Positions 1 to 11,270 of a stretch of DNA of 64,000 nt are shown piece by piece. Under the pieces are notes generated by a model. That model worked only from the letters and a program-made list of their open reading frames with translations. It made no database searches and was not told where the DNA came from. The position numbers and the translations under genes are program-made. This DNA comes from Neurospora tetrasperma FGSC 2508 (taxonomy: Eukaryota > Ascomycota > Sordariomycetes > Sordariales > Sordariaceae): the NCBI RefSeq assembly GCF_000213175.1, contig NW_009799100.1, forward strand, positions 4,852,533 to 4,916,532. The letters run 5' to 3'. Each line of letters opens with the position of its first letter. Within the stretch, counting starts at the first letter, position 1.

Positions 1-342
1 CCAGCTCCAGCTTCTGCTGCTACTTCCGATACCGCTCTGGCTCCGACTTCCGGTACTGCTTCCATCAAAAATCCCATTTCAACCACCACGAACGCCAACA
101 ACAGCGACAGGGACTCAGCCAAACTAGTCCAAGATCACAACCATATGACAAAGAAATTAGCTGAGATGCGGAAGCGTGCCAAGCGTGAACATCAGAAACT
201 TAACAAGAAGCATAAGAAGGAGATTAAAAAGCTCAGAAAGAAGAGCAAGCGAGAGCTCGAGAGGCTTATGAAGAAAAGTAAGAACATGGAGAAGAAGGCT
301 AAAAGCTTGGGTGGAGGGCGTGAAGGGAATGATGACGCCTGA
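1..342 (+). CDS. C-terminal end of a hypothetical protein with basic coiled-coil tail (partial at window edge)
   Basis: An open frame enters at base 1 and stops at 340-342. The visible 113 residues begin with an Ala/Pro/Thr/Ser-rich linker and end in a strongly basic, Lys/Glu-rich helix with coiled-coil character (about residues 49-105), then a short acidic end. The same layout, a Ser/Thr/Ala linker followed by a basic coiled-coil tail, ends the intact gene at 5422-7529 on the same strand. I therefore infer that this is the last part of another member of that family; the resemblance is in composition and layout rather than close identity. The 5' part and any zinc-binding domain lie outside the window. 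Function unknown. Confidence 0.6.
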   Translation, partial: PAPASAATSDTALAPTSGTASIKNPISTTTNANNSDRDSAKLVQDHNHMTKKLAEMRKRAKREHQKLNKKHKKEIKKLRKKSKRELERLMKKSKNMEKKAKSLGGGREGNDDA

Positions 343-818
343 ACAATTTGGACTGAGTGGGACTACTGCCCGAGAGAGCGGGATCTTTAATGACAATACG
401 TGGCTATTATTTGCTTGTCGAGGACGATACGATAACTATTTTGGAGTCGTGCGAGTATGGATTTGTTCAAGGGCTTGAGCGCTTGATGCCCTTATGGCAA
501 GGAGAGGCCGGAGCGAGTGATGATGCTATAACCTCGCTCACTGCGAGCGAGAGATGCATGGAGGAACACTGAGATGGGAATGTACAGATTGTTGAGGTAG
601 ATTGTCGGTTTGTGTTCATGTATCATTGAAGTCATGGTAAGATATGTCGGGAGATGTTGAGTACCCCCATGGCTTCGGTATGAGAATGTACGGGGAGTTG
701 AGGATCCGTCAGACAAATAGATATGTCGGAAAGTGCTTTACACAAGAAAACAGAGAGAGAAAAAAAGGAGAAAAAAAAAGAAAAAATTTGAAAAGAGAAA
801 TCGCTTTGCTCCCAGGTT

Positions 819-971
819 TCACTTCCTCTTCATGACCACCCGGGCGGTGGGTTGGTTGCCGAAGTGGTCGTCAAAGCAGACCGGACACAGATAGTGCAGC
901 AACGCCCTGGTGTGGGTCAGAAAGGCCGATACTAAACTTAAAGGGATCACATTCCATGATTCAACATGCAT
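819..971 (-). CDS. Short 50-aa ORF with a Cys-x2-Cys motif, uncertain
   Basis: A reverse-strand frame from ATG 969-971 to a stop at 819-821 encodes 50 residues. It has a hydrophobic middle, a CPVC pair near residue 30, and a basic end (VVMKRK). The composition looks protein-like rather than random, but I recognise no family. It could be a last exon of a longer gene, a remnant, or chance. The in-frame codon pattern upstream of the ATG hits a stop within 6 codons, so it is not simply an extension of a longer uninterrupted frame. Confidence 0.25.
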   Translation of the reverse strand: MHVESWNVIPLSLVSAFLTHTRALLHYLCPVCFDDHFGNQPTARVVMKRK

Positions 972-1501
972 AAAGCAGAGTCACTTGCCTTGGAAATTGT
1001 TCCTTTCAACAATTTACAGGAAGTCAGGTTCAAAGATATATCAAATCTGCTCGGATCGGCAATGAGAGTATACAAGTACCTCTACGTACCAAACGTCTAT
1101 TGTACTGACCGTGACCTGCTCGGTTTCTTTTCACAACCACTCGCTTGCTTGCTCAAAGTTGCTCCTTCCCACACTATCTGTAGTGTTAACATGCAAATGC
1201 AGGTGATTTCTGAATGCCGCCCTCCCTCGTCACCCCCACGGTCATCTTTCTTAGGACTACCACTGACGCCCGCGTTACTGCCTCTGCGGTCAGCATCGTC
1301 CTTATCTTCACCCTTCGTTTAGAATCTTTGCGTTGTTTCTTTCTGGATATTTAAAAGCAAAGAACCCCATGCCCGAATGCAAATCTTATCTATTTCGCTT
1401 TCGTTTTCTTCTTCCTCCACTCGACAGATGTACCCGTCGATATCTTCAAGACCAGACTCTTATCCAAAATCAAACATACATCACCCATAATCGAGGCCAA
1501 A
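972..1501. other. Intergenic, no gene seen
   Basis: Between the short reverse ORF and the pseudogene at 1502. Pyrimidine-rich stretches at about 1200-1450 fit a promoter/5' leader for the pseudogene. No other supported feature. The preceding stretch 343-818 is likewise empty apart from an A/G-rich tract around 748-800. Confidence 0.5.
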
Positions 1502-2505
1502 ATGCAGTCAACGAACCCAGAACACACCCAAGGCTTTTCAGTCTCCAATCCGTTTACCAGATTCATTAATTATTGTCCCCACGACGTACCGTGGGAAAAA
1601 GTCACCAATGCCGAGGCTCTCAGGACCCATTGTTTGAGGCGTGGACTTCTGGACGATCGTGACGTTCCAGCACTCCAGCAACGCCTAAAGGAATACCAAC
1701 AAGCACACAAAGACGAGAACGAAGATCGAGGTGTGCCTTGGCGGCTTACTCCTGATGAAGCGTGGATACTCGCCAATGCGACCAGAACCAGGTGTCAGTT
1801 AATCCAGGTTGTGGACAAAAGCTATGTGGGTTCGTGGGGGCGTTGGCTTGAGAAGCGATTCACCCTCCACACCAGACGTTTGGGTCTCTTTACCGTTATA
1901 ATTCGCAAGAGCCCCACATGCTTCTGCCTAGGCAATGTTAGTTATCCTGCCCGCACTTGAGTTACTACCTGGAGCTAGATATAATAGCTTACCAACGTTC
2001 CCAGACCATCGAAGTCAATGGAAGACGAAGTTGCGAGCATATCCTTTACGTTCTCCGCCACATTCTTCGCTGCCCGGAACCGCTCCTTTAGCAAAATGCG
2101 TTTCTATTGGAGGAGCTGGATTACATCTTTGCCGCCAACCCTTTTTTCTACTTTTTCCCCAACCAAAACCCAGGGCGGGTGCCTCAAGTGAACGTTGTCC
2201 CTTCCCCGGCATGCGTCATCTGCTTCCAGGAGGCCGGCTCCATTCCACTCCAGGAATGCACGAAATGTGGTCATATGGCTCACTGAGAGTGTTTCGACAT
2301 CTTCAATAGTGCCAGAAAGCCTAGCCAGCCCAACATTTGCGTTCTCTGTGAAGACGAGAAGCACTGGGCTTGTCCTGAGTGGGTGTGTAGCCCCCAAAGC
2401 GAACCTGAAAAGTGGATAGACAAAGAACACATGGACAAATCCCTTCACGAGACCAAGCTGGCAGCAATGCTTAACTACGAGTATAAATCGAGAAGACACA
2501 AATGA
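1502..2505 (+). pseudogene. Inactivated two-exon paralogue with a RING-type zinc finger
   Basis: Exon 1 (1502-1936) is open for 145 codons. It matches the intact paralogue at 5422 in order: a Pro-Trp motif near the start, an ALRxxC-xRRGL block, a VPW block, and EKRFTL near the end. A GTTAGT donor at 1937 and a CCCAG acceptor ending at 2004 define a 68-nt phase-0 intron at the same place as in the paralogue. Exon 2 reads (CEHILYVLRHIL...) into a Cys/His cluster (CVIC, CTKC, GHMAH, EC, CVLC) that looks like a RING finger. Two in-frame stops break it: TAG at 2089-2091 (where the paralogue has Trp) and TGA at 2284-2286 inside the finger (paralogue Arg). Both fit G-to-A or C-to-T transitions. The frame then continues to 2503-2505. 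Probable RIP-type inactivation. The original role, perhaps a ubiquitin ligase, is inferred from the finger only. Confidence 0.7.
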
Positions 2506-3961
2506 TGGACGAAACAAAACGACGGAAAAAAGGAGCCATATGGGCATAACGAACTACTCCGGAATCACATGCCTGAAAGAGGAACGCAAGTATTGACGGA
2601 TGGAAGATGCTGATAAAAGAGAGAACTTGGGCGGCAAGAAAGCGGGCTGTTGGCTTGAAGCGGAAGGACTGGAAGGCTATAAGGTTTTGAATAAGACGTA
2701 TGCGGTAAGGCGCTTGAGTGTTCCTTAGATGAAAGGAATGGAAGCGGCTTTATCATGTCAATGGTGAGGGTGAAAGCAGTATTCGTTGAAGGTATACTTT
2801 GACGTACCACGGCACAGGGCTCGAGGACAAATGGCTTGATGCTGATGCAAGATCGTGTATGCCCGGAAGATTGGCCCAGAGCTGAGGAGAGATCGAGTTG
2901 ATGGTGGTAATTGCCGCATCGGAAGGGACCAAGAGCGCATGTATATAGGCAGTATGTGTTTGAAAACACGTTCCTGGCATTCTTTAGTGAAAGTCTCTTC
3001 ATTATGCATTCACCATCTGGTCGTGATGCCGTGTCAACAGCCGAGTGTCAAGCGACATGTCTGAGCCTCTGGAGATGTGACATGGCAGACAGTGGCCGTT
3101 TTTGTCGACCTTGACCACTCACTTGGATCCGCGAACCTGGAGTTCGGGCTTTCAGAGAAAACTATTGATCATTGCATGAACCAAATAAACGCCCATGAAA
3201 GAAGACTAGATGGTCACGACCCGGTGTTAACATCAACATGATACGGTAACGGCCTGACGCGTCCACCCCCGCGTAAACTTCGGTTCCCTGTGGACAGTCG
3301 TCCTGCAACTCTTTCCTGCAACTTCCTGCACCTTCATTCGAGTTCCAACCCAACAACCTCAATCGTGCAGCTCTTTCTGGGGTGTCCACACAACAAATCC
3401 ATTGCGGCCATCTACGGTAGTGTACCTTGCTAAAAGCTTCGGTTCTTCTTCCACATCACCATTGCTCGTTACCTGCCTGCTAACTCGAGCACCGCAAACA
3501 CGCCCTAGAGCGCCTATCCCTTTGTGGTTCTCCGAAAACAATGCCTTAGACGGACTCTCTCTCTCTAGTAGGTGATGCCAACAATTACGCTTCCGACTCG
3601 AGAACTATCATCAGCGCCACAAACCCCAGGATCGTGCCCTTCCCCCCTGGCGCGTTGCAAAGAACATTCCTACATCAGAGCAGAGACCGAGGCTTTTGCG
3701 CAAACAATCGGGTGCTGAGATTACTCGATCGCAGCTGCTAGGGGAGGATCAAAAGCCATTTACATCTTGTTGGCGGGAGCGATACACATATGGCGGATCA
3801 CGCCTATACACCTATGTTACAATCGGCAAAAACCCAACTGTTCACTGGGCTTCCAAGGTATGTGAGCGATTCAATCTTGCTGGTGCGCTTGAAGGATCTT
3901 TGCGCGACTGCTGGTGATGTTTGGGCGAATATGTAGAACACAAGACAGACGCCGGCTACAG
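2506..3961. other. Intergenic, no supported gene
   Basis: Open frames here are short, overlap one another on both strands and show no recognisable motif. A CT repeat lies near 3560. The first exon of the fragment at 3962 should lie at about 3400-3900, but I could not align it convincingly. Confidence 0.4.
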
Positions 3962-4096
3962 AAACCGCACATCATCTACGTCCTGAAGTACACCCTCGGC
4001 TGCCCGAAACCCCTGCGCTTCCAAACCGCGTTTCTCTTCGACGGACGAGTCAAGATCTTTCGGTATAGTACCGTCTTTGAGCTGATCGACCGCTAG
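3962..4096 (+). pseudogene. Fragment of a third RING/coiled-coil family paralogue
   Basis: Following a CTACAG sequence, 44 codons read PHIIYVLKYTLGCPKPLRF and on to a TAG at 4094-4096. This aligns with the start of exon 2 of the intact gene (GHIVYVLRYVLDCPEPLRW) at more than half the positions, including the Cys-Pro-x-Pro-Leu-Arg core and the following Ala-x-Leu-Phe. The frame stops before the cysteine cluster, and no zinc-finger codons are visible downstream to about 4300. I could not find the first exon. It is best read as a decayed copy lying between the pseudogene at 1502 and the intact gene at 5422, all on the same strand. Confidence 0.55.
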
Positions 4097-4299
4097 GGCT
4101 TTTATCTCCCTTGCGCTAGTTGGTCGCGGGAGCCCAAGATCCGTCTGCAATACCTCACCTGCCATACATTGACCCATATCGGATCTGCTCAAGTTGTTTC
4201 CGTTTCGCTTGTTTGGGACGGACAGCGTGAGATGACTCTCTATATCAGGCTTGGTCGAGGTATCAACAACCACGAGTAACTTTAAGAGAGACTATGTGT

Positions 4300-5421
4300 T
4301 TAATTGCTTGTTAGAAGATGTCATGTGGCATCAGAGTTGGGTAACTCGACAATCGATGTCGAGTCGCATCGTGAATATGGGACTGGTGATCAAGCGACCT
4401 TCTCCGAAACAAAGATGATTTCCACGAAAAGAAAGAGTAGTATTTGAGCAACTGACAGTTTTAACGTTGCTTCAGGAAGTTTAGATCACGTTTCCTTGTG
4501 AGTGGACCCAAAGTTTTTTGTTTTCCTTTTTTTTGTGTGTTGTTTCATTGCTGTTGCTTTTCTCCTTTGCTTCATGAATCCATCTCCTGGAGCTCACTTG
4601 CTTCAGTGTCGAGCAGTTGTAATTTGAGTGGCATATCAATTCTCGGCGAACAGTCGAGCGCGCGTGGGAAGGATCGAGAAGAAAAGAAGGGAAAAAACCA
4701 TGCGTTAATTGGTAATGAAAAACATGGAGAAAGTGATCAAAGGAGAAGGTGACAGGGCGCACGAGCTCCTTTCATGCTCAATTTCGCATATCAGCACGTT
4801 ATCTCCTGTGACCAATTCTTCGACACTCCATGGTACATTGCACCCAACTTCTCCGTGGTTAGCAGTTGATAATTCTATCGTGAGGAATCAATGGGTAAAA
4901 TGAGTTTGCGGTGCCATTCAGCTAGATTTCGGAGATTTCGGAAGGAGTGGCTGGCGCAGGCTCAGACGGGCCGGAACGGGTTTCGACCAAGGGCGCATGT
5001 TTCTGCCTTGCATGAAGCTTGAGGTGCGACCAACTTGGTCTTGGATATCGCAGCAGCGTACATCAAGTTCTGATGCGCGGCGGTAGAGAACTCGTCGGTG
5101 GGCTCGTGCTCAGTATCGCTTTTCATTCACTTGTCCTCTGACGGCCGTCCACCCCTACTCAAGTCCAGAGCTTACCTAAACTTCTTCACGCGACGGGCGC
5201 TTGTCGGTCCTCCTTCTCCCCACAACAACAAACGAAGCTCGATAGTCGCTTTCTTTCCATCGCCTGACCATCATCGCTGCCTTTCTTGCCAGGCGTCTCC
5301 TCTCTACTTGCAACCACAGTCAACTGCAGTCGCTATCCGGTCATCATACTATCAGATACGCCACCTCCCTCCCAAGTCTCAAGACACGCCCACGACTCAC
5401 CTCTCACCTCCAGTAGAAACC
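4300..5421. other. Intergenic / 5' region of the 5422 gene
   Basis: No gene is seen. The last 330 bases are C/T-rich, as in many fungal 5' leaders. An in-frame open stretch extends upstream of the chosen ATG at 5422 (back to about 5098) but begins without ATG and resembles leader sequence. Confidence 0.4.
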
Positions 5422-7529
5422 ATGGAGATTCGTTCGAAAGAAGATCTTATCGAGTATCTACCCAACGATGCACCCTGGACAGTTTACCGTGACCCTGTCG
5501 AAGCCCTCCGAGCCCAATGCGTGAAGCGGGGTCTTGATCCTACTGGCCACGTAGTGGAAGTTCTCAATCGCCTCCACAGATATTCCCAACTTCATAACGC
5601 TGGTGAACAACGGATCGTTCCCTGGCGCTGCGGCGAGCATCCGCTCTATGTCGGCGCACTTTATCACGCTCAGGACAACAGATATCTGATCATCTCGGTC
5701 GAAGACAACAGCAACGATACCTCGATTGAGAAGAGGTTCACTTTATGGGACCCTTCCTCGATTGAGACGTTCCATGTCATCATTGGCAGGGTTTCCCGGT
5801 GTAGTTGTCGGCTCAGCGTAAGTTCCACATCTTGTTCCTAAACTGATATCATCTTGCTTACTATTATGATCTTCAGCGAGAGGAAGTAAGCCGCAAAAAC
5901 TACGTCTGTGGCCACATTGTGTACGTTCTTCGCTACGTACTGGATTGCCCCGAGCCTCTCAGATGGCAGCAAGCTCTGTTGTTCAAGGAACTACAGGCAA
6001 TCTTCCACTTCAGCACCGCGTTTCGCTACGCCGTCAACGGCACAGCCTGTTACCCCAACCGGCAGTGCGCTCTCTGCTTTCGCGACATTCAAGGGGGGGA
6101 TCTTACCCTCTCACATTGTTGCAGGCTGTTTGTACACCGCGAATGTCAGGACAACGTACAGAAAGCGGAACCTAGAGGGTTGGTTCAATGCATTGGGCAC
6201 TCCAGTGGATTATTCTGGATGGGAACTGAAGAAGCTAGTGTTGCTGCTTGGAATACAGCCCTACTACCACCTCCAGTTCCCTATGGCAATGATGTTTGCA
6301 GCTATGTGCAGTCCGACGATGAAAGCTCGGATGATCACATGACGCAGTCATCGAGTGACGACGATGAATGGGAGTTTATCAGAGGCAACGGAGGCGGCAA
6401 CGACATTTTCAATGGAGACTCGGCTAAACGATCCATCGAGTTTTTTGCCGAAAGAAGTCAAATCCTTCCTGGGTCTCCTTCCATCGAGTCATCAAAATCA
6501 TCTCCCGCTGTCTCAGAAGAAGAACCCGAGTCCCCCTGCCCTCTTCCTCGGAGACAGCTTCCCTCCAGAGCCGCGAAGGAGGCCACGCGGGCGCGTCCTG
6601 ACGCATATACGGGATCATCGCCCCGTAGAAAAGCGCAGGCGCCCTCGCGTGAACCGATGCCTAAGGAGTGGACCAAGAAACTGAGCACAACGCTGATTCC
6701 CTTGCCGGTAATCCCAGGGTTTGCGCGGCAGCAGTTGTTTGGCAGTCAACCGGCTCGACGTAGTCAGAATGCTGTGTCGATTCCTATCGTGCCAGCAAGT
6801 GCGCAGGGGCGATTGAGAAGCTCGCAAGCCAATGGTTATGGTATCCCGTTGCGTACCGCCACCGCTACGGGCTCTCATACTGCTCCCGCTCCCACTTCTG
6901 TTGCTGCTACTGCTCATTCTGTCTCTGGTCTTGCTGCTGCTTCATCTGTCCCCTTTTCAGGTACTGACGTCGCACATTTCTCACCATTTTTCCCTTCCCC
7001 CGCACCTTACTCACCTCCTGTTGGTCTTGGAACTAATGATCCCTTTCTCTCTTTCCCCATGTCTCCCGATGGCTCGAAGTTTTCTTCCATGTCACTCGCC
7101 GCCCCAGATACCAACGCCTCTGCTTCCACTACCAAGAGAAACAAGAAGAAGGGGAATTTGGTGATGAGCCCAGAGAACAAGAAAAGGACCGCTATAGTCA
7201 GCGTCCGCCCCATGGTACATCAAGTCAGCAACGCGTTAGACGGTATACTAGCCGACTGCACAACTACTACTTCCACTTCCGTTTCCGCTGCTACTACCAC
7301 CACTGCCACAACTGCCGGCGTCAGCACTACAGCAAATTCGGCGAAGCAAAGAGATAGGCGCATGGCGAGACTCGTGAGGCAAATGTCTCGCCTGGAAAAA
7401 GATGCAGAGAAGGTAAAGCAGACCAAGGAGTACGCCGAGCAAGAGCTGAAGAGGATGGAAAGAAAGAGGAGGAATGTGGTCAGAAAGATGAATAAGTTGT
7501 GGGACAGGGATAGGGACAGGAGTGTGTAA
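5422..7529 (+). CDS. Hypothetical protein with RING-like cysteine cluster and basic coiled-coil tail (intact paralogue)
   Basis: Two exons, 5422-5817 and 5877-7529, joined across a 59-nt phase-0 intron (GTAAGT ... TTCAG), give 682 aa. ATG 5422 is chosen because family similarity to the 1502 copy begins just after it and the upstream extension lacks an ATG. Residues 1-180 form the family-specific domain. A cysteine cluster follows: Cys196, Cys199, Cys213, Cys214, His219, Cys222. This resembles the first half of a RING finger, but the last Cys-x2-Cys pair seen in the 1502 paralogue is not evident. Residues 240-600 are a low-complexity Ser/Pro/Thr/Ala linker, probably disordered. The last 75 residues are a basic coiled coil. 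A protein-protein or nucleic-acid scaffold role is possible; no function can be assigned. It is the only apparently intact copy in a same-strand cluster. Confidence 0.8.
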
Positions 7530-9670
7530 GAAAGAGGTTGGCCAAGGTGAGGGCCTGATTGGGGCTATGTTGGACTACGATTACCTACTGTATGAGTTGG
7601 GAGCATGGCTAGAGGTATGCGTTGCGGTTGAGGACGCTGGACAGATGTGCTGAAGGGAGTCGTTTCGGGCAGTTTTTTTGTTTGAGTCATTGTGTCTAGA
7701 ATAGGAGGAGAATTGGATGGAGGTTTGAACCATGACAGTGGCATTGGGTGGCGTTATGTGGGTGTTTAGCGGTACCGTCGGTATGGGTCTTATGGCTTCG
7801 ACTAGGAAGAAGGTGCCTACCAAGCGGCAGATGGAATTTACTACTAGAAGAGAAATAGATAGAGGATTTTTACGTGGCCGTCCATGTGTAAGCCAACGGC
7901 ATGTGCAAATGGTTGATATAATATTTATGAGTTCACGATCTTGTTTTGCTACCCACGCAGTGTAAGCGACGATGTTGACATGGTCGTGTGTACGCGAGAA
8001 TCTTCAAGGAGGAAAAGATCCATACTAAATTCCACAACTGTTGACCAACATATCTCATCACGGAGTTTTCCGCTCATTCTTGGTGATGGAGACGAGTGGC
8101 TGGCTCATTCTATTAGCCCGCCCTTGCTCAACATCTGTCGTGGTCAGAAATCCTGGCTGCGGATAAACCAAAAGACAGTGAAGTGAAATCATGAAACTTG
8201 GGCCGTCAAGGCGAGGGCAATGGCGGCTACTTGAGTGGTGCTTCACTCGCCACTGGCATCCCATAAAGCCGAGATTTTGAGTGTCCCGTTGCCGTGGGAT
8301 CCTTCCGTGTTGAAGTGTCTGTAGGCACTATTCGAAGCCGCCCCTGCCTCGTTCAACTCGTGTTCCATGTTAAGAACCTAAGCCCGCTTACTCTCGGCTT
8401 GTTATACCATTCGCAAATGAATGGAACTCTAACACATGGTGCCCCTTTTCCCACCCCTCCAGTTCCCTAGCTGGTCTCCCTCACATCATTCCTCCCTCCG
8501 CCGTCATGACTTTTGTGAGCCAGTCGTACATACCTTGACACCCATTTACTGGCCTTCATTCTCTCCATCGGCACTCCCGTCGAGCAATCACAGGCAGCCA
8601 AAGTTGCCGTTTTTCTCCCCTTCGTCCACTACTGCACTATTCAGTCCTTGTTTGTAGTTCTGTCTCCACCTCCAACAGTTTTTCGCACCTCATCCACGCG
8701 TATAACACCATCGAAAACATACACCGATGTTTCTTTTGGGTCACTTGCAGCCTGAAGGCTCGATTGCATCCAAAAGATGGGGCAATGCCATTTCGTGTTC
8801 GGGCGTCCTGGTCGAGGAGCATAATTTTCTGGGAACAAGGCGCCATGGCCATGGTGGGCGTGCTTGTTCGGACCACTGGCTAGATGGGCGACGAGATTGG
8901 TGTTAGTATATTGAGCCCAAACTTGACGCTGGATTAATAGAGGGAATGAGTACCAGCGCGCATCTCAAAGTCATAATCTATTTGAAGTCACCGACGAACG
9001 TCAGACCCACGAAGAATTGCCAGTTGCTTGCAGTTACAAATCAAGCATCAATGATGACAACAACACAAAGTAGCAAGCAATAACTTTGAGTCAGGCATCA
9101 GTGCTTTCAAGTGCGAGTAGTTCCATCCATTTTTGACTCTTGGAACGTCCCAGCTTATCAACTGTCGCTTTTCTGTGACTGTGTAGCGCTGAATTGAACG
9201 CTGACTTCTCTTGACAAGGGTTTCTCTTTCGTGTCCCCAACAGACAGACACTCTCCTCTAACATCCGATGCTCGACTCGATATCCACCGCGTGCAGCGCA
9301 CGCAGGGACAAATTACTAGATATATATAGCACCTTGTGTCGTTTGTGATCATGACATGATAGTGCAGCTCTTTCGATCCTCCATCACACAAAACATCCTG
9401 AATGGAAAGTTCGTCAGCGCGGGACTTGACAACGCACTCTTCGCAGCTTAGCCACTATTCCACCATATTTCATGCCAAGCAGTTGATATCAACCCGATCC
9501 GTTTTTGGAGGTTTTATAGACTTTCTCCAATTGTTTTCGTTTTGAATGTAGTTGTCCCCTTATTTTTCTTTGAAGTTTTGCAGACCCCACGCACGGGTAA
9601 CGAACACGGCCCTGAGTGTTAGTCAAGAAGTCTGATACAACCCAACTTCTAACGACGTCTTGCAGCAGAA
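7530..9670. other. Intergenic, no gene seen
   Basis: About 2.1 kb after the 5422 gene. Small frames on both strands lack motifs, plausible starts or splice sites. Nothing recognisable. Confidence 0.45.
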
Positions 9671-10570
9671 TTACCTCCTTGTAGGTATATACCTACTGCT
9701 ACCCGTCGCTTGATTGTGGCACTTTTGGCCGGGGTTCTTCTTGGCTCTGGTGACGTAAGGAGTGCAAGGGATCTTTCTCTCTTTGCCAATCTGGTTCTTG
9801 ACAGGAGTGGAGGGGCTTCTAGTTGTTGTTGGGATATAGAGAAAGAGGTAATATAAGGATAGTTGGAGGTTTATCGGGATAGCCGGTATATCCGCGTAGT
9901 AGGTGCTTATGTGTGTTTTCAGGTTGTGTTCTTGTGTGTATTCCTTTTCGCAATAGGGGCATTTGAGTTTCTCGTTTTCTGGTGGAGGTGGGTGACCTTC
10001 TCGTTCGGCTAGTGGTATTTGATAACCGCATATTGGGCAAAAAAAAAAAAAAACCTGGGTGTGGGCGGGCGTGGCCGTCCCTCCGCGCGAGCGCCTTCTT
10101 CCGCCGAGTGAGCTCGACCGAAAGCGAGGGCAGCCATGTCGACATCTGTTCATTGGGCGTCTCGTTTCTTCTTTTGGCCATTTCGTTGGACAGGATATCC
10201 CGTCCATTCCTTATACCACGCGACGTAAGGACTGATGGCCTTTGGAAGAGCTTGGATGGTCCAAGTCTCTTCCGTACTTCTAGTGTTGATGGCATAAAAG
10301 TTGCCTCTTTCTTGGTTAAGTTTAAAACCAACCAGCTGGACAGCCACATATGATGCCTGGGCCTGGGCCTTTGCTATACCAGCCTTCTTTGAAGGAGGTG
10401 GCACAGTAGAGGTACCTCCATTAGTACCACTAATAGGAGTAGTCCACAAGAGCTCGCCAATGACAACGACAAGCTCATCAGCGGGAGCTCCGCTAATTTC
10501 CAGATTTTTCTTTCCAGGGGCTTGGAGAGGAATGACTCCTTGTAGAGCCTCAGTTTGGATATCCGTCTAA
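9671..10570 (-). pseudogene. Broken ORF pair with a C2H2-type zinc-finger remnant
   Basis: Reading right to left, 10570-10150 is open (about 140 codons) following an ACTTAG acceptor-like site, with protein-like composition and a basic end before a TGA at 10150. A run of 16 A (T on the coding strand) at about 10040-10055 is followed in another frame by a CPIC...H segment and a CPYC-x12-H segment. This second segment matches a C2H2 finger except that Tyr sits where the last His is expected; TAC from CAC is a C-to-T change. The frame continues to a stop at 9671. I infer one gene broken by a stop or frameshift near the A-run, or two exons with an unseen intron. Function not assignable beyond nucleic-acid-binding finger. 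Confidence 0.35.
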
Positions 10571-10833
10571 GTTTGTGCAGTACAGCATGGGCGGGCAGCA
10601 TCTGAGGATGAGGGGAAAGTGTGAAGTGTGCCACTGAGCTCCTTCCTCTTTATACTGATCGAGTGTTCGCAAGTCGGAGGACAGCTCAGGTTATCCAGCC
10701 AGTCGTCCTTTCAGTGACCTTTCGGGATTTAAGGAGTTAATTGCTTGTCTTTTCTCACACATCTCAGTGCCCATTACCACGAAAAAATTTATCAGACGAA
10801 AAGTCTCATGCGCAAACTTCATTTTTCAACGTG

Positions 10834-11202
10834 TCACACTTCTAATTCCAGCCTGATTTCTTTCTCGATTTTTTCGGAAAATCTAATGTCGATGTGGGAT
10901 ACCATAGCGTCCTGATACTTACGACCCTTCTGGATCTTTACCTGTTTGTTATCTATTTCTTTTTCCATGGCTGACAAGCAGCACCCTTCTTTCCATCCAT
11001 CTTCTCTTCCACATCCGTCATTCTTCTTGAATGCCATGCAGCCAACCCCACCACCGAGCTGTTTGGCTAAATCCGACAATTCAACCCTATTCGATGTTCC
11101 CAGCCCGTTGACATTCAAGGACAAGAACAGGAAGCCCAAAAGCATAAAAAACAGACCCAGAGAAGCACCAGGAGGAGAATTCATGCTTTCCAGTCTCGCC
11201 AT
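10834..11202 (-). CDS. Possible small protein with N-terminal hydrophobic segment, uncertain
   Basis: From ATG 11200-11202 the frame runs 122 codons to a stop at 10834. Residues 8-30 are hydrophobic (LGLFFMLLGFLFLSL) and could be a signal peptide or anchor. The remainder is charged, Lys/Glu-rich, with four cysteines. No family is recognised. It lies 68 bases after the stop of another uncertain reverse frame (11271-11690). The composition is credible, but no splice or homology evidence supports it. Confidence 0.3.
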   Translation of the reverse strand: MARLESMNSPPGASLGLFFMLLGFLFLSLNVNGLGTSNRVELSDLAKQLGGGVGCMAFKKNDGCGREDGWKEGCCLSAMEKEIDNKQVKIQKGRKYQDAMVSHIDIRFSEKIEKEIRLELEV

Positions 11203-11270
11203 GGATCCACATGGGTGCTCTATAAGACCCTTCTTAATTGTTTCTCCAATTCCTCTTCCACTTCCTTCCT

